From JAAEUB01 sp964550345 (GTDB lineage Bacteria; Pseudomonadota; Alphaproteobacteria; Rhodobacterales; Rhodobacteraceae), in contig CAZJYZ010000080.1 in assembly GCA_964550345.1 (NCBI GenBank), forward strand, positions 1-6,609: a DNA stretch of 6,609 nucleotides, written 5' to 3'. Under the pieces are notes generated by a model that searched no databases, was not told where the DNA came from, and was given only the letters and a program-made list of their open reading frames with translations. Below are positions 6,399 to 6,609 of this stretch, one piece after another. Position 1 is the stretch's first letter. The number at the start of each line of letters is the position of its first letter. The translations under genes and the position numbers were made by a program.

Positions 6399-6555
6399 AT
6401 GGCGAACAAGCGACCGAAGCCGGAAGAGATTGTCTCGAAGTTACGGCAAGTTGAGGTGTTGATGGGGCAAGGTATGTCCCGTCTGGATGCGATCAGACAG
6501 ATCGGAGTTGTTGAACAAACCTATTACCGCTGGCGCAAGCAGTATGGTGGAATGG
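6399..6555 (+). pseudogene. IS3-family transposase OrfA, N-terminal part, interrupted
   Basis: The first 52 codons of the OrfA DNA-binding subunit of an IS3-family transposase (HTH_Tnp_1 domain). The sequence opens MANKRPKPEEIVSKLRQ. A helix-turn-helix follows (QGMSRLDAIRQIGVVEQ), then the characteristic TYYRWRKQYGGM near residues 41-52. Intact proteins continue with a leucine-zipper region (RLKxLExEN...), but here homology stops at GGM. The frame stays open to the window end only by reading into the second element (GLCCTNT...), so the product would be chimeric. OrfA normally binds the element's ends and is fused to OrfB by -1 frameshifting. The subgroup (IS407-like or other) cannot be settled from this piece. 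Confidence 0.8.
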
Positions 6556-6609
6556 GGCTTTGTTGCACAAATACCGTTCAGGGATTCATCTCACGAATCC
6601 AGCATGATA
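6556..6609. mobile_element. Terminal end of a second insertion sequence (IS5-like), partial
   Basis: GGCTTTGTTGCACAAA at 6556-6571 resembles the terminal repeat of IS5-family elements of the IS903 type (GGCTTTGTTG...). It begins exactly where OrfA homology ends. A short inverted pair, GATTC/GAATC, follows at 6583-6599. The transposase is outside the window, so family and orientation rest on the terminus alone. The six bases of sequence before the junction (GGAATG) would be the start of a target duplication to look for downstream. Confidence 0.5.

Larger units (their letters stand above)
6343..6555 (+). mobile_element. Left part of an IS3-family insertion sequence
   Basis: Partial IS3-family element. 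Its left end is placed at TGAGCCTCCCC (6343-6353), because IS3-family elements begin with TG and this is where DUF4260 homology stops. A leader of 56 bases leads to orfA. The element is broken after about 213 bases by a second, different sequence beginning GGCTTTGTTGCACAAA. The rest of IS3 (end of orfA, orfB with the DDE integrase domain, right terminal repeat) is outside the window or deleted. No target duplication can be checked, because the right end is not visible. Confidence 0.6.

Noticed and set aside
1..6609. CRISPR array, tRNA, rRNA or toxin-antitoxin module
   Set aside because: No spaced direct repeats, no cloverleaf with a TTCGA-type arm and no small toxin/antitoxin gene pair were seen.

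Overview
The window looks like a chromosomal segment of an alphaproteobacterium, most likely a marine Rhodobacterales (Roseobacter-type) genome. This rests on the protein sequences (an alphaproteobacterial-style IleS N-terminus, a YcjX/YcjF pair, a TruA, small c-type cytochromes) and on moderately GC-rich codon use. The insertion-sequence pile-up at the right edge fits an IS-rich member such as Octadecabacter, but that genus is a guess.

Layout. Bases 1-1040 (minus) hold the N-terminal third of isoleucyl-tRNA synthetase, cut by the window edge. Bases 1041-1299 are a divergent intergenic region. Bases 1300-2209 (plus) carry two small c-type cytochromes as a compact pair: a membrane-anchored class I monohaem cytochrome, then a periplasmic class II (c556/c'-like) cytochrome. 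Reading the other way from 5058 to 2259 (minus) is a tightly coupled three-gene operon, ycjX - GNAT acetyltransferase - ycjF, joined by two ATGA start/stop overlaps. truA (plus, 5159-5926) is divergent from it.

Bases 5927-6609 are a decay zone. They hold a short frameshifted C-terminal remnant facing truA, an unassigned segment with stable predicted hairpins, and the last 48 codons of a DUF4260 membrane protein (minus) whose front is missing. An IS3-family left end with the first 52 codons of its orfA (plus) follows, and orfA is itself interrupted by what looks like the end of a second, IS5-like element running out of the window.

How the genes relate. IleS and TruA are translation and tRNA-modification housekeeping genes. 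The two cytochromes probably act together as periplasmic electron carriers, the first held to the inner membrane by its N-terminal helix. YcjX and YcjF are a conserved P-loop ATPase/membrane-protein pair, linked in enterobacteria to the phage-shock envelope-stress regulon; here a GNAT enzyme is inserted between them and translationally coupled to both. I see no convincing undescribed defence, CRISPR, toxin or biosynthetic system. The most notable points are the possible AUA start of the first cytochrome, the GNAT inside ycjXF, and the nested insertions and gene remnants at the right end.
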